Assembly: GCF_029714305.1 (NCBI RefSeq)
Contig: NZ_CP121647.1
Span: 6,778,501 to 6,842,500, forward strand
Origin: Bradyrhizobium sp. CB3481
GTDB lineage: Bacteria; Pseudomonadota; Alphaproteobacteria; Rhizobiales; Xanthobacteraceae
DNA: 64,000 bases
Direction of reading: 5' to 3'
The notes under the pieces are model-generated. The model did no database searches, was not told the DNA's origin, and saw only the letters and a program-made list of their open reading frames with translations. Shown here in pieces: positions 53,764 through 63,971 of the stretch (within the stretch, counting starts at the first letter, position 1; each line of letters begins with the position of its first letter). The position numbers and the translations under genes are program-made.

Positions 53764-54866
53764 CAGGACAGCCCGTAGAAAGCCTGCGCGTTGCCAAAGA
53801 GAATCTGATCGCGCTGCTTCTCGCTCAGGTTGGCGCGGAAGGCGTAACGTGGGTCGTCAAAGTCCCAATGCGGATAGTCGGTCGAGAACAGCAGGCGATC
53901 CCAGCCGATCCGGTCGAACAGATCGATCAGTTGCGCGGCGCTTCCCGGCTCTTCCATCGGCTGGGTCGTGAACCACACCTGCCGGCGGACATATTCCGAC
54001 GGCGGCCGCTTCAGATGCGGCACCTCGCTGCGCAGGCGCGACCAGTGCTTGTCCATGCGCGCGGTCAGCGACGGGATCCAGCCGAGCCCGCCTTCCATGA
54101 TCACCACGCGGAGCTGCGGAAAGCGTTCGAACACGCCTTCGAAGACGAGGCTGGTCAGAATCGCCTGCATGGTTTCCGCCACGGTATGGTGCTCTTCCAT
54201 GTAATAGGACGCCCAGCCTCCGCCGGTAGAAGGATGGCCATTGGTGCCGCCGACATGGATGGCGATCGGCAGATTGTTGCGCACCGCCGCCTCGAATATC
54301 GGCCAGTAGCGGCGGCGGCCGAACGGCTCATCGGTCTTCGGCAATACCAGGATCTGGGTAAAGTTCGGATCGCCTGCCCGCGCGTCGATTTCGGCGACCG
54401 AAGCAGGTGTATCCTCCTGCGCGATCAGGACCGATGCCCGCAGGCGCGGCTCGTTCTTCACCCAACGTTCGACCTGCCAGGTGTTCATGGCCTGCGTCAG
54501 GGCCACGCCGAAATCCAGATTGCGCTGGCTGCCGGGATTCCAGCGCAGCGGAATCAACATGCCGGTCACGACCCCGTTGGGATCGAGATGCTGCTTGCGC
54601 ATCAACTCGAGGCTCGAGCCCGGCGGGCCGCCCTCCTCCGGATAAGCATCGACCCGCGCCGCATCCGGCGACATTCGCGGATGCGACAGCGCTTCGGAGA
54701 AAGCGTGGCGCAGATGGCTGCCATAGATCGAGAGATGGTCGATCCATTGCTTGGCGAGGTATGGATGAACCTCGGTCCAGGAGGTCATCGCGGGATGGAT
54801 ATCGCAATCGATGATCCGGAGCCTGGATCTGGCGGCGCTAGTTCGCTCGAGGTCGACGGTGCTCAT
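53763..54866 (-). CDS. amidohydrolase-2 family protein (ACMSD-like), second copy
   Basis: A 367-residue TIM-barrel metal hydrolase or decarboxylase. The metal motif after strand 1 reads IIDCDIHPAMTSW (DxH in place of HxH). Barrel strands include LPIAIHVGGTNGHPS, PQLRVVIMEGGLGWIPSL and the C-terminal metal Asp in LLFSTDYPHWDFDDP, with ILFGNAQAFYGL at the end. The family includes gamma-resorcylate and ACMS decarboxylases and related C-C lyases. It overlaps the upstream paralogue by four bases. The substrate is probably an aromatic acid or its ring-cleavage product, inferred from the Rieske gene and the MarR regulator. Confidence 0.87.
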   Translation of the reverse strand: MSTVDLERTSAARSRLRIIDCDIHPAMTSWTEVHPYLAKQWIDHLSIYGSHLRHAFSEALSHPRMSPDAARVDAYPEEGGPPGSSLELMRKQHLDPNGVVTGMLIPLRWNPGSQRNLDFGVALTQAMNTWQVERWVKNEPRLRASVLIAQEDTPASVAEIDARAGDPNFTQILVLPKTDEPFGRRRYWPIFEAAVRNNLPIAIHVGGTNGHPSTGGGWASYYMEEHHTVAETMQAILTSLVFEGVFERFPQLRVVIMEGGLGWIPSLTARMDKHWSRLRSEVPHLKRPPSEYVRRQVWFTTQPMEEPGSAAQLIDLFDRIGWDRLLFSTDYPHWDFDDPRYAFRANLSEKQRDQILFGNAQAFYGLS

Positions 54867-55990
54867 ACGGCAATCTCCATGGCTCGATCGGCCTTCATCA
54901 GTCGCGGGTAGGTCGCAAGCGCATTATCACTGACGATCTTGCGGAGCAGCGCCGCGGAAAGTCCATCCGGCAACGCCGCATCGCCGTCGAATTGCCAGTG
55001 CGGATAGTCCGTCGAAAACAGGAATAGCTCGTCCGACCGCAGGTGATCGATCAGCCGCAGGATTGCCGCCGTCTCGTCGACGGCGTCGATTGGCTGGACA
55101 GTGAAGCGAACATGCTCGCGAACGATCTCCGATGGTGCGCGCGTCACCCAGGGCACTTCGGCGCGAACCCCCTTCCAGGTCTTGTCGGCGCGCCAGGCAA
55201 AGCCGCTCAGCCAGGTCAGGCCCGATTCGATCGCGACCACCTTGAGCCCCGGGAATTTGGCAAACACGCCCTCGGAAATCATGCTCTGCAGCTGATTTTC
55301 GAAGGCGGCCGATTGCGAGATATAGTCCTCGACAAAATAGGATGGCCATCCAACCGCGGTCGGCGCATAGCGGTAGGCGCTGCCGGCGTGGATTCCGATC
55401 GGCAGGCCAAGCTTCTCCGCTACCCGATAGATCGGCCACAATTGCCGCCGGCCGAGCGTAACTTCGCCGGACACGAGCATCAGCACCTGCACGAACCGCA
55501 TGTCGTCCGCGCGCCGTTCGATCTCGGCGACGGCCAGCTCGGTGTTATGGGCCGCAACCACGATGGAAGCGCGCAGCCGGGAATCGCGGCTCAGCCACTC
55601 ATCCCGGATCCAGTCATTGGTCGCCCGGCAGAACACCGCCGCCATGTCCTCGCTGTGCAGGACCTGGGCGCCGTAGAGGCAGTTGAGGATGCCAAACCGC
55701 TGCTGGTAGGGGTCCAGCACATGTTCCTGCATCGCCTGCAGCGAGGCGCCCGGTTTGGTGCCGTCCGGCAGCTTCCAGTCGGGACGGCACGACAATGGGA
55801 CGTTCTGCGGATAGCAGGTGAGAGCGAGGTTGAGCCGATCGAGCGCGCGAACCGAGACCATTTCGCGCCAATAGTCGTCGAGATACGGCAGCAGCACGTT
55901 CATGCCGGGCACGGCCGGATGAAGATCGCAGTCGATTGCGCCGGCGTACCTGGCCGGGCGCTCTGCATTGGCCAACTCGCCGTTTGCCAT
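54863..55990 (-). CDS. amidohydrolase-2 family protein (ACMSD-like), first copy
   Basis: A 375-residue paralogue of the next gene, first in the six-gene operon. The metal motif is AIDCDLHPAVPGMNVLLPYL; later barrel motifs are LGLPIGIHAGSAYRYAP, FPGLKVVAIESGLTWLSGF and LFSTDYPHWQFDGD. The ATG used follows AGGGTGG; a GTG nine bases earlier is possible. The two proteins share the same motif order and are clearly related but diverged, which suggests two steps or two subunits rather than simple redundancy. Promoter and operator palindromes lie just upstream. Confidence 0.87.
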   Translation of the reverse strand: MANGELANAERPARYAGAIDCDLHPAVPGMNVLLPYLDDYWREMVSVRALDRLNLALTCYPQNVPLSCRPDWKLPDGTKPGASLQAMQEHVLDPYQQRFGILNCLYGAQVLHSEDMAAVFCRATNDWIRDEWLSRDSRLRASIVVAAHNTELAVAEIERRADDMRFVQVLMLVSGEVTLGRRQLWPIYRVAEKLGLPIGIHAGSAYRYAPTAVGWPSYFVEDYISQSAAFENQLQSMISEGVFAKFPGLKVVAIESGLTWLSGFAWRADKTWKGVRAEVPWVTRAPSEIVREHVRFTVQPIDAVDETAAILRLIDHLRSDELFLFSTDYPHWQFDGDAALPDGLSAALLRKIVSDNALATYPRLMKADRAMEIAV

Positions 55991-56052
55991 GGACACCACC
56001 CTAATGCGTCGCCGGTTCTTGGTTTGCTTTTTGGGCCGGCGTCGGCTTTATG

Positions 56053-56098
56053 TTGATGCATCAATAAATGACATGTCAAGCAATTTGATATAGATCAA
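56053..56098. promoter_or_regulatory. three palindromes between the catabolic operon and marR (candidate MarR operators)
   Basis: Within 46 bases lie TTGATGCATCAA (56053-56064), TGACATGTCA (56069-56078) and TTGAT-ATAG-ATCAA (56085-56098). The first and third share TTGAT...ATCAA half sites. They occupy the 165-base divergent gap between the first amidohydrolase gene and the MarR gene. That fits autoregulation and control of the operon by the adjacent MarR protein. AT-rich sequence around them probably contains both core promoters. Confidence 0.62.
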
Positions 56099-56155
56099 TG
56101 CGCAGGGAACCGCCGCGTCGGGAGAGGTTCGCCGAGCTGCCAGGAGACTCCATTG

Positions 56156-56659
56156 ATGCCTACGACCAAGCGATTGATGGTCAATGATGCGCCCTCGAAA
56201 CGAACCCAACATGACGGCATGCTGGCGCAGGAACACCTCGCGATACTGGTGTCCACCATCGGGATGCGGCTTCTCCGGGGCACCACGGCCTACTACCGCG
56301 CCGCCTGGGATCTCGGCATGGCGGAATGGCGCCTGCTGATCGTCCTCAACAGCACCGAGTCACTCAATGTCAGTGAATTGTCAGGAGTGGCCGATCTGGA
56401 CAAGGCCGCCGTAAGCCGCAGCCTCGCCGTGCTCGAGGAACGCAAACTGATTTCGGTCGAGCAGACCCGAACCCGCGGCCGCGCCGCGATCGCCAGACTG
56501 ACGGCCGAAGGACGAAAACTGTCGGAAAAACTGCTGAAGGTCTCTCGCGCGCGGGAGGCGCGGCTGTTCAAGAATTTCAGCCGTGCCGACAGGGAACAGT
56601 TGAGAGCACTGCTTGAACGGCTGTCACAGGACTTGGCCGACGCCGATTGGGAGCACTAG
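56156..56659 (+). CDS. MarR family transcriptional regulator
   Basis: A 167-residue winged-helix regulator. The ATG is about 10 bases after AGGAG. The helix-turn-helix reads LNVSELSGVADLDKAAVSRS with the recognition helix followed by LAVLEERKLISVEQ, and the wing is TRTRGRAAIARLTAEGRKLS. MarR proteins of this kind often respond to aromatic acids or their CoA esters. It is divergent from the amidohydrolase-Rieske-ABC operon and is the likely repressor acting at the three palindromes. It converges with the PLP-enzyme gene. Confidence 0.9.
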   Translation: MPTTKRLMVNDAPSKRTQHDGMLAQEHLAILVSTIGMRLLRGTTAYYRAAWDLGMAEWRLLIVLNSTESLNVSELSGVADLDKAAVSRSLAVLEERKLISVEQTRTRGRAAIARLTAEGRKLSEKLLKVSRAREARLFKNFSRADREQLRALLERLSQDLADADWEH

Positions 56660-56716
56660 TTCCCGGCCGGAGGCGACTTCGTCCGGGGGTCTCCGCCCGG
56701 GACTTGCGCACGGCAG

Positions 56717-58000
56717 CTATGCTTCGTTCAAGGCCTGCGCGATGTCTGCAATGAGGTCGGACGGGTGTTCGATGCCGATCGATAGCCGGATCGTGGAATC
56801 GAGGACGCCGATCTTGCGGCGGATTTCCACGGGAACACCGGAATGGGTCATGCTGGCCGGCAGGCTGGCCAGCGACTCTGTACCGCCCAAGCTCACCGCC
56901 AGCTTGAAGATTTGCAGCGCGTTCAGAAATCGGGACGCCGCTGCCTGGCCACCGACGATGTCGAACGAAAACGTGGAACCGGCGCCCAGGCATTGTCTGG
57001 CGAACAGGCGGCCGGCGGCCGAGGCCTCGTCGTGATGGGCGAGGTAATGAACCTTCTCCACCTTGGCGTGGTCGCGTAGATAGTCCGCCACCAGACGCGC
57101 ATTCTGGTCGGCTTTTTCCATGCGCAGGCTCAGCGTCTCGAGCGACCGGCCAAGCATCCAGCAGGAATGAGGATCGAGCTGGGTGCCGATCGCGCCCCGC
57201 AGCGCCTTGATATCTTTCATCAGGGCTTTGGAGCCAAGCGCGGCGCCGGCGATCAGGTCGGAATGGCCGCCGACATATTTGGTCAGCGAGTACAATGAAA
57301 TGTCCGCGCCATGCTCGATCGGCCGCTGGAAGACCGGCCCGAGCAGCGTGTTGTCACAGGCAACGATCGGCGTGTGGTCCTGCGCCTCGCCGATATTGTC
57401 GGCGATGCGGCGGACCATCGCGATATCGACGAGACCGTTGGTCGGATTCGCGGGAGTTTCGATCAGGATCATCGCAACCCGGCCCTTCTGCATGGCATCG
57501 TCGGCCGCCTGCTCGACCGCGTCCTCGTCGATACCGTCGGCAAAGCCTACCGCACGGATCGAAAAGTCAGCCAGCGTCTTCGCGAGCAGCGTTTCCGTCC
57601 CGCCATAGAGCGGCTGCGAATGCAGGATCACGTCGCCCGGCCGCGCGAAGGCCAGGATCGTGGTCGCAATCGCCGACATGCCGGACGAGAACAGCGCGCA
57701 GGATTCCGCGCGCTCATAGACGGCAAGGCGGTCTTCGACGATCTCGCTGTTCGGATGATTGAACCGCGAATAGACCAGGCCCGCGCCCATCCCCTCCGGC
57801 GGCTCGCGCCTGCCGGCGACATAGTCGAAGAAGTCCTTTCCATCTTCTGCGGTCTTGAAGACGAAGGTCGAGGTCAGGAAGACCGGAGGCTTGACGGCGC
57901 CTTCCGACAATTGCGGATCGTAGCCATAGTTCAGCATCAAGGTTTCCGGATGCAGCGTGTGGTTACCGATGTGGGTCTTCGACGGGAACGGTTTGACCAT
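56717..58000 (-). CDS. cystathionine gamma-synthase / methionine gamma-lyase family PLP enzyme
   Basis: A 427-residue fold-type I PLP enzyme of Cys/Met metabolism. The ATG follows GAGAGAGG. Motifs: [42 protein letters not shown], the PLP-binding Asp in [10 protein letters not shown], and the Schiff-base Lys241 in [18 protein letters not shown]. Exact chemistry (synthase, lyase or gamma-elimination of another amino acid) cannot be told from these motifs. It follows hutU by 68 bases on the same strand, so it may be read through from the hut operon. Confidence 0.88.
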   Translation of the reverse strand: MVKPFPSKTHIGNHTLHPETLMLNYGYDPQLSEGAVKPPVFLTSTFVFKTAEDGKDFFDYVAGRREPPEGMGAGLVYSRFNHPNSEIVEDRLAVYERAESCALFSSGMSAIATTILAFARPGDVILHSQPLYGGTETLLAKTLADFSIRAVGFADGIDEDAVEQAADDAMQKGRVAMILIETPANPTNGLVDIAMVRRIADNIGEAQDHTPIVACDNTLLGPVFQRPIEHGADISLYSLTKYVGGHSDLIAGAALGSKALMKDIKALRGAIGTQLDPHSCWMLGRSLETLSLRMEKADQNARLVADYLRDHAKVEKVHYLAHHDEASAAGRLFARQCLGAGSTFSFDIVGGQAAASRFLNALQIFKLAVSLGGTESLASLPASMTHSGVPVEIRRKIGVLDSTIRLSIGIEHPSDLIADIAQALNEA

Positions 58001-58068
58001 GGCCTCTCTCGCTGTCTTGAGGGAACATCGAGCCCGGCGCACACGGCGGCATCGAATCTTCCGGTACG

Positions 58069-59739
58069 CTAAAGCGCCAGACTGGGCAGATCGAGCCCGT
58101 TGGCTCGGGCGCAGTCTATCGCAGATTCGTAGCCCGCGTCGGCATGGCGCATCACCCCGCTCGCCGGATCGTTCCACAGCACGCGCTCGAGGCGGCGCGC
58201 GGCTTCCGCGGTTCCGTCGGCGACGATCACCATGCCGGCGTGCTGCGAATAGCCAATGCCGACGCCGCCGCCATGATGCAGCGAGACCCAGGTGGCGCCG
58301 CTGGCGCAGTTGAGCAGCGCGTTGAGCAGCGGCCAGTCGGATACGGCGTCCGAGCCATCGCGCATCGCCTCGGTTTCACGATTTGGACTTGCCACCGAGC
58401 CGCTGTCGAGATGATCGCGACCGATGACGATCGGCGCCTTCAGCTCGCCGCGCGCCACCATCTCATTGAAGGCCAGACCGAGCCGGTGGCGATCGCCAAG
58501 ACCGACCCAGCAGATCCGCGCTGGCAATCCCTGGAACTTGATCCGCGCTTTCGCCATGTCGAGCCAGTTGTGCAGATGCTTGTCGTCCGGCATCAGCTCC
58601 TTCACCTTGGCGTCGGTGCGGAAGATATCTTCGGGATCGCCTGACAGCACCGCCCAGCGGAACGGGCCGACACCGCGGCAGAACAGCGGGCGGATATAGG
58701 CCGGGACGAAGCCGGGGAAATCGAACGCGTTCTTCAGCCCCATGTCCTTTGCCATCTGGCGGATGTTGTTGCCGTAGTCGAGGGTCGGAATGCCCTGCGC
58801 GTGGAAATCCAGCATGGCCTGGACATGGCCGACCATCGAGGTCTTGGCCGCGACTTCGACCGCCTTCGGATCGGCCGCACGCCGGGCCTCCCATTCCGCG
58901 AGCGACCATCCCTTCGGCAGATAGCCGTTGATCGGATCATGCGCGCTGGTCTGGTCGGTGACGATGTCCGGCCTGACGCCACGGCGAACCAGTTCGGGAA
59001 ATATCTCGGCGGCATTGCCGAGCAGGCCGACCGAAACCGGCTTCTTGCTCTGCGCCGCCTCTGCCATGACCGCGAGCGCTTCATCGAGCGTCGCCGCTTG
59101 CCGATCGAGGTAACCCGTGCGCAGCCGCATCTCGATACGGCTCGGCTGGCATTCGATCGCCAGCATCGACGCGCCGGCCATCGTCGCGGCGAGCGGCTGC
59201 GCGCCGCCCATGCCGCCGAGACCCGCCGTCAGGATCCACTTGCCCGCAAGGTTGCCGCCGTAATGACGCCGCCCGACCTCGACAAATGTTTCGTAGGTCC
59301 CCTGCACGATGCCCTGGCTGCCGATATAGATCCACGAGCCGGCTGTCATCTGCCCGAACATCATCAGGCCCTGCCTGTCGAGTTCGTTGAAATGGTCGAG
59401 CGTCGCCCAGTGCGGCACAATGTTCGAATTGGCGATCAGCACCCGCGGCGCATCGGCATGGGTGCGGAAAATGCCGACCGGCTTGCCGGACTGAACCACC
59501 AGCGTCTGGTCGCCCTCGAGCTTGCGCAGCGCGGCGACGATGCGATCAAAGCTTTCCCAGTCGCGGGCGGCACGGCCTATACCGCCGTAGACGACGAGCT
59601 CGCTCGGCCGTTCGGCGACGTCGGGATCGAGATTGTTCATCAGCATGCGAAGCGGCGCTTCCGTCAGCCAACTCCTGGCGCTGATCTCGGAGCCATGGGG
59701 CGCCCGGATCACGCGTTCATTGTCCAGTCGGCGGTTCAT
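58069..59739 (-). CDS. hutU: urocanate hydratase
   Basis: A 556-residue NAD+-containing enzyme that hydrates urocanate to imidazolonepropionate, step 2 of histidine breakdown. Landmarks: [59 protein letters not shown], the tight-NAD region [20 protein letters not shown], and [19 protein letters not shown]. The length is standard. It overlaps hutH by four bases (ATGA) and is third in the hutI-hutH-hutU unit. Confidence 0.97.
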   Translation of the reverse strand: MNRRLDNERVIRAPHGSEISARSWLTEAPLRMLMNNLDPDVAERPSELVVYGGIGRAARDWESFDRIVAALRKLEGDQTLVVQSGKPVGIFRTHADAPRVLIANSNIVPHWATLDHFNELDRQGLMMFGQMTAGSWIYIGSQGIVQGTYETFVEVGRRHYGGNLAGKWILTAGLGGMGGAQPLAATMAGASMLAIECQPSRIEMRLRTGYLDRQAATLDEALAVMAEAAQSKKPVSVGLLGNAAEIFPELVRRGVRPDIVTDQTSAHDPINGYLPKGWSLAEWEARRAADPKAVEVAAKTSMVGHVQAMLDFHAQGIPTLDYGNNIRQMAKDMGLKNAFDFPGFVPAYIRPLFCRGVGPFRWAVLSGDPEDIFRTDAKVKELMPDDKHLHNWLDMAKARIKFQGLPARICWVGLGDRHRLGLAFNEMVARGELKAPIVIGRDHLDSGSVASPNRETEAMRDGSDAVSDWPLLNALLNCASGATWVSLHHGGGVGIGYSQHAGMVIVADGTAEAARRLERVLWNDPASGVMRHADAGYESAIDCARANGLDLPSLAL

Positions 59740-61313
59740 GACAGATGACCTCTCTCGGCAAGGTTTGGAAACGAGTTATTCGCGAGCACCGACATCGCGG
59801 CAGCGGGCAATGCGCCGGCTTCGACCAGCGCAGCTGCCTTCTTGATATCGTCAGCCATGTAACGATCGTTACCCAGCGCCGGCACGTGCTCCCGCAGCAC
59901 GGCGATGACCGCGGCCAGCGCAGGGCTGGTCGTATGCGGAGCACGCAGGCCGATACCTTGCGCCGCGACCAACAGCTCAATGCCCAAAATGCTGGCGAGA
60001 TTATCTGCCATATCGGACAACCGCCGCGCCGCATGCGCGGCCATCGAGACATGATCTTCCTGGTTGGCGCTGGTCGGCGTCGAATCGATCGAACAGGCCG
60101 CGGCGCGCTGCTTGTTCTCGGCGAACAGCGCGGCCGCCGTCACCTCGGCGATCATGAAACCGGAGTTGAGCCCCGGATCAGGCGTTAAGAACGGGGGCAG
60201 GCCGAAGTTCAGCGCGGGATCGACCAGCGTCGCGATACGGCGTTCGCTGATTGCGCCGATCTCTGACAAGGCGAGCGCAATCTGGTCGGCGGCGAATGCG
60301 ACCGGCTCGGCGTGAAAGTTTCCGCCCGAGACGATCTCGCGGGTGTCGACCAGCACCAGCGGGTTGTCGGTGACGGCGTTGGCCTCGATCGTCAACGTGC
60401 GGGCGGCCTGCGTCAAAATGTCGAGCGCGGCGCCGGCGACCTGCGGCTGGCAGCGCAGGCAATAGGGATCCTGCACGCGTTCGTCGCCTTCGAGATGCGA
60501 CATGCGGATGTCGCTGCCATCAAGTAGCGCCGTCAGGGTGACGCCGGCGGCGATTTGTCCGGCATGTCCGCGCAGTTGCTGAATCTCCGGGCGAAACGGC
60601 GCCGTCGAGGCCATTGCCGCATCGACGGATAGCGCGCCTGTCACCAATGCGGCACAGGCGAGAGCATGGGCGCGCAACAGGGCGGAAATAGCATAGGCAC
60701 TGGAAAACTGCGTACCGTTGATCAGGGCAAGGCCTTCCTTAGGCCCGAGCGTGATCGGCGCCAGATTGGCGACAGCCAGCGCCTCACGGCCCGGCACAAT
60801 TTTTCCGCCGACCAGCGCCCGCCCCTCGCCGATCATGACGGCCGTCATATGCGCCAGCGGCGCCAGATCGCCCGATGCCCCGACCGATCCCTGCTGCGGC
60901 ACCAGCGGACAAATGCCGCGCGCCAGCATCGCCTGGATCTGCTCGATGACCTCGCGCCGCACGCCCGAGGCACCGCGCCCAAGCGAGACGATCTTGAGCG
61001 CCATCATCAGGCGAACGATCGGCTCGGGCGTCGGCGGCCCTACCCCGCAGCAATGCGAAACGATGAGATTGCGCTGCAGCAGCGCCGTCTGATCCGGCGC
61101 AATGCGCCGCGACGCCAGTTTTCCAAAGCCTGTGTTGATGCCGTAGGCCGGAACGTCGGAGTGCGCCGCTTCCGCAACGATGACTGACGCCGCCTCGACG
61201 CGCGGCCAGAATGACGGATCGAGCACGACTGACGCGCCCGCCAGCACGTGCTGCAGATCATCGAGGCTGACCCTTCCAGGGGAGACGACAATGGAAGCGC
61301 GCCCCTCGCTCAT
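59736..61313 (-). CDS. hutH: histidine ammonia-lyase
   Basis: A 525-residue enzyme that deaminates histidine to urocanate, step 1 of the pathway. The MIO cofactor triad Ala146-Ser147-Gly148 is seen in [17 protein letters not shown]. Other motifs: [21 protein letters not shown], the DNP loop [10 protein letters not shown] and [15 protein letters not shown]. The ATG overlaps the hutI stop (ATGA), and the stop overlaps the hutU start, so all three genes are tightly coupled. In-frame sequence upstream of this ATG belongs to hutI. Confidence 0.97.
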   Translation of the reverse strand: MSEGRASIVVSPGRVSLDDLQHVLAGASVVLDPSFWPRVEAASVIVAEAAHSDVPAYGINTGFGKLASRRIAPDQTALLQRNLIVSHCCGVGPPTPEPIVRLMMALKIVSLGRGASGVRREVIEQIQAMLARGICPLVPQQGSVGASGDLAPLAHMTAVMIGEGRALVGGKIVPGREALAVANLAPITLGPKEGLALINGTQFSSAYAISALLRAHALACAALVTGALSVDAAMASTAPFRPEIQQLRGHAGQIAAGVTLTALLDGSDIRMSHLEGDERVQDPYCLRCQPQVAGAALDILTQAARTLTIEANAVTDNPLVLVDTREIVSGGNFHAEPVAFAADQIALALSEIGAISERRIATLVDPALNFGLPPFLTPDPGLNSGFMIAEVTAAALFAENKQRAAACSIDSTPTSANQEDHVSMAAHAARRLSDMADNLASILGIELLVAAQGIGLRAPHTTSPALAAVIAVLREHVPALGNDRYMADDIKKAAALVEAGALPAAAMSVLANNSFPNLAERGHLS

Positions 61314-62524
61314 AGCCCTCTCCACACCCGGCGGTGCAGTGGATTGAAACCGATCCGGTAGACAAGCTCCGCCGGCCGCTCGATGTCCCAGATCGCAAGA
61401 TCGCACCACTTGCCGGCCGCGAGCGTGCCGGTCTCAGCGAGAACGCCAAGCGCACGCGCGCCTTCCCGCGTCACGCCGGCGAGGCATTCGGCGACGGTCA
61501 TCCGGAACAGGGTCGCGCCCATATTCATGGCCAAAAGAAGCGACGTCAGCGGCGAGCTGCCAGGATTACAATCTGTCGCCAGTGCCATCTTCACGCCATG
61601 GGTACGGAACAGCTCGACCGGCGGCTTCATCGTCTCGCGAATGAAATAGAACGCGCCCGGCAGCAGCACCGCGACCATGCCGGCCCGTGCCATCGCCGCA
61701 ACACCGGCCTCGTCCGTGTGCTCCAGATGATCGGCGGACAATGCGGAAAATTCCGCAGCAAGCGCGGCGCCGCCGAGATTCGATAGTTGATCCGCATGTA
61801 ATTTGACCGGCAGACCAAGCGCCTTCGCCGCACGGAACACCCGCGCCGTTTGATCGCCGGAAAATGCGATCCCTTCCATGAAGGCATCGACCGCATCGGC
61901 GAGACCCGCCTGCGCCACCGCCGGCAGCATTTCGCGGCAAACCAGATCGATATATCGATCCTTGTCGCCACCGGCTTCCGGCGGCAGCGCATGTGCGCCA
62001 AGGAACGATGTCCGGATGGTGACCGCCCGGTTGTTCGCAAGCGCACGCGCCGCTGAGAGCTGACGCATCTCGGTTTCGGTGTTGAGTCCATAGCCGGATT
62101 TGATCTCCAGCATCGTGACGCCCTCGCCGATCAAGGCGTCGAGCCGCGGCAGCGCGCCGGCAACGAGTTCTGCCTCACTCGATGCGCGAGTCGCCGCGAC
62201 CGTTGAGACGATGCCGCCGCCCGCGCGCGCGATCTCCTCGTAGCTGGCGCCCTGCAGTCGCAGCTCAAACTCGTGTGCGCGGTTTCCGCCAAAAACCAAG
62301 TGGGTGTGACAATCCACCAGTCCGGGCGTGATCCAGCGCCCCTCGCAATCAATTCGTTCGGCGGCGTCGGCATGCGACGGGAAGTCGGACCGGCGGCCCG
62401 CAAAGACGATGCGGCCGTCGCGCGCGGCGATCACGCCGTCCTCGACCTCACCGAGCCCGGGCATATCCTCCCGGATCGTCGCGAGCCGGGCGTTGAGCCA
62501 GATTCGATCGAAGCGCTCGGCCAT
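61310..62524 (-). CDS. hutI: imidazolonepropionase
   Basis: A 404-residue metal amidohydrolase that opens imidazolonepropionate to N-formimino-L-glutamate, step 3. Motifs: [21 protein letters not shown] with the metal Hx[55 protein letters not shown] and [10 protein letters not shown]. It is the first gene of hutIHU, divergent from hutF across an 88-base gap that holds a palindrome. Ribosome site GGAGAGCTCC lies just before the ATG. Confidence 0.97.
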   Translation of the reverse strand: MAERFDRIWLNARLATIREDMPGLGEVEDGVIAARDGRIVFAGRRSDFPSHADAAERIDCEGRWITPGLVDCHTHLVFGGNRAHEFELRLQGASYEEIARAGGGIVSTVAATRASSEAELVAGALPRLDALIGEGVTMLEIKSGYGLNTETEMRQLSAARALANNRAVTIRTSFLGAHALPPEAGGDKDRYIDLVCREMLPAVAQAGLADAVDAFMEGIAFSGDQTARVFRAAKALGLPVKLHADQLSNLGGAALAAEFSALSADHLEHTDEAGVAAMARAGMVAVLLPGAFYFIRETMKPPVELFRTHGVKMALATDCNPGSSPLTSLLLAMNMGATLFRMTVAECLAGVTREGARALGVLAETGTLAAGKWCDLAIWDIERPAELVYRIGFNPLHRRVWRGL

Positions 62525-62561
62525 GGAGCTCTCCTTAGGCGGCAGGAGCTTGACGTCTCTA

Positions 62562-62575
62562 TATGTCTATACATA
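62562..62575. promoter_or_regulatory. palindrome in the hutI-hutF gap, candidate HutC operator
   Basis: TATGT-CTAT-ACATA is a perfect inverted repeat in an AT-rich island of an otherwise GC-rich region, midway between the divergent hutI and hutF starts. HutC-type GntR repressors of other proteobacteria bind TATA-rich palindromes of this general form. Control of both arms of the hut cluster from this site is inferred. Confidence 0.6.
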
Positions 62576-62612
62576 AAATCCGTCGGGTGTTCTGTCCAGA
62601 CGGTTTTGAACC

Positions 62613-63971
62613 ATGTCGACGCTGCATTTCGCATCAGCACTGCTCCCCTCGGGGTGGGCCGATGACGTGCAGGTGGAGGTGACGGATCAGACCATCACCA
62701 AGGTGACGGCCGGCGTGGCCCCTCGTCCCCAGGACGAACGTCACGATCTCGCAGTTCCCGGGATAACGAGCCTGCATAGCCACGCGTTCCAGCGCGGCAT
62801 GGCCGGACTCGCCGAAACGCGCGGCAATTCTGCGGATACGTTCTGGACGTGGCGCGAGACGATGTATCGCTTCGCGCTGGAGATGACGCCGGAAGACACC
62901 CAAGCCGTTGCGACGCTGCTCTATGCCGAGATGCTCGAGCGGGGTTTTACGCGCGTCGGCGAATTCCACTATCTCCACCACGACCACGGCGGCGCGCCCT
63001 ACGCCAATCCCGCCGAGATGGCGACGCGCATTGCGCGGGCCGCCGAGTTCACCGGCATCGGGCTAACGCTGCTGCCGAGCTTCTATGCGCACGGCTCGTT
63101 TGGCGGAGCCGCACCGCATGCCGGCCAGCGCCGCTTCATCTGCACGGTCGATCAGTTTGCCAGGCTGGTGGATGCCACGCGGATCGCGATACGCCATTTG
63201 CCCGGCGCCAATATCGGCATTGCGCCGCACAGCCTGCGCGCGGTGACGCCGGACGAACTGGCAGCCATCCTGCCGCTGGCGGAAGGTGGACCAGTACATA
63301 TCCATGCCGCCGAACAGGTCAAGGAGGTCGAAGAATGCATCGCATGGTCGGGCCGTCGGCCCGTGGAGTGGCTGCTTGAGCATGCGCCGGTCGACCAGCG
63401 CTGGTGCCTGATTCATGCGACCCACACGACCCCGGCAGAAGTCGCCGCGCTGGCGCGCAGCGGCGCCGTCGCGGGCCTCTGCCCGGTGACCGAAGCGAGC
63501 CTCGGCGACGGCATTTTCCCGGCGCGTGAATTCCTGGCAGAAGACGGCCGGTTCGGCATCGGCACCGACTCCAATGTCCTGGTCGGTGTGGCTGACGAAC
63601 TGCGCCAGCTCGAATATGGCCAGCGGTTGAAGCACCAGGAGCGCAACGTGTTGTCAGGTGGGCCCGGCATTTCGACCGGCCGCACGCTGTTCGATGCGGC
63701 GCTCGCCGGCGGCACTCAGGCGCTTATGCAGCCGGTCGTCGGCCTCCAGCCCGGCGCGCGCGCCGATATCGTGACGCTCGACACCACGCATCCCTCGCTC
63801 GTCGGGCGCCATGGCGATGCGGTTCTCGACGGCTGGATTTTTGCAGCGGGCTCAGATGCCGTCGCCTGCGTGTGGGCGGGCGGAAACAAGGTCGTCGAGG
63901 GAGGACGCCACTGGCTCCGCCAGCAGGCGCGCGACGCATTCAGCAAAGCCGTGCAAAGGCTCGTGACATGA
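62613..63971 (+). CDS. hutF: formimidoylglutamate deiminase
   Basis: A 452-residue amidohydrolase that converts N-formimino-L-glutamate to N-formyl-L-glutamate and ammonia, the two-step (HutF/HutG) branch of histidine degradation. Motifs: AVPGITSLHSHAFQRGMAGL with the metal HxH, ADTFWTWRETMYRFA, VGEFHYLHHDHGG, HIHAAEQVKEVEECI, LIHATHTT and IGTDSNVLVGVADELRQLE. No clear ribosome site precedes the ATG. The stop overlaps the next ATG by four bases. The downstream product, N-formylglutamate, would be split by HutG to glutamate and formate. Confidence 0.96.
   Translation: MSTLHFASALLPSGWADDVQVEVTDQTITKVTAGVAPRPQDERHDLAVPGITSLHSHAFQRGMAGLAETRGNSADTFWTWRETMYRFALEMTPEDTQAVATLLYAEMLERGFTRVGEFHYLHHDHGGAPYANPAEMATRIARAAEFTGIGLTLLPSFYAHGSFGGAAPHAGQRRFICTVDQFARLVDATRIAIRHLPGANIGIAPHSLRAVTPDELAAILPLAEGGPVHIHAAEQVKEVEECIAWSGRRPVEWLLEHAPVDQRWCLIHATHTTPAEVAALARSGAVAGLCPVTEASLGDGIFPAREFLAEDGRFGIGTDSNVLVGVADELRQLEYGQRLKHQERNVLSGGPGISTGRTLFDAALAGGTQALMQPVVGLQPGARADIVTLDTTHPSLVGRHGDAVLDGWIFAAGSDAVACVWAGGNKVVEGGRHWLRQQARDAFSKAVQRLVT

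Noticed and set aside
58001..58068. SAM-II type riboswitch ahead of the Cys/Met PLP gene
   Set aside because: The 68-base gap after hutU is too short and shows no match to the SAM-II core. A GAGAGAGG ribosome site explains the last bases.
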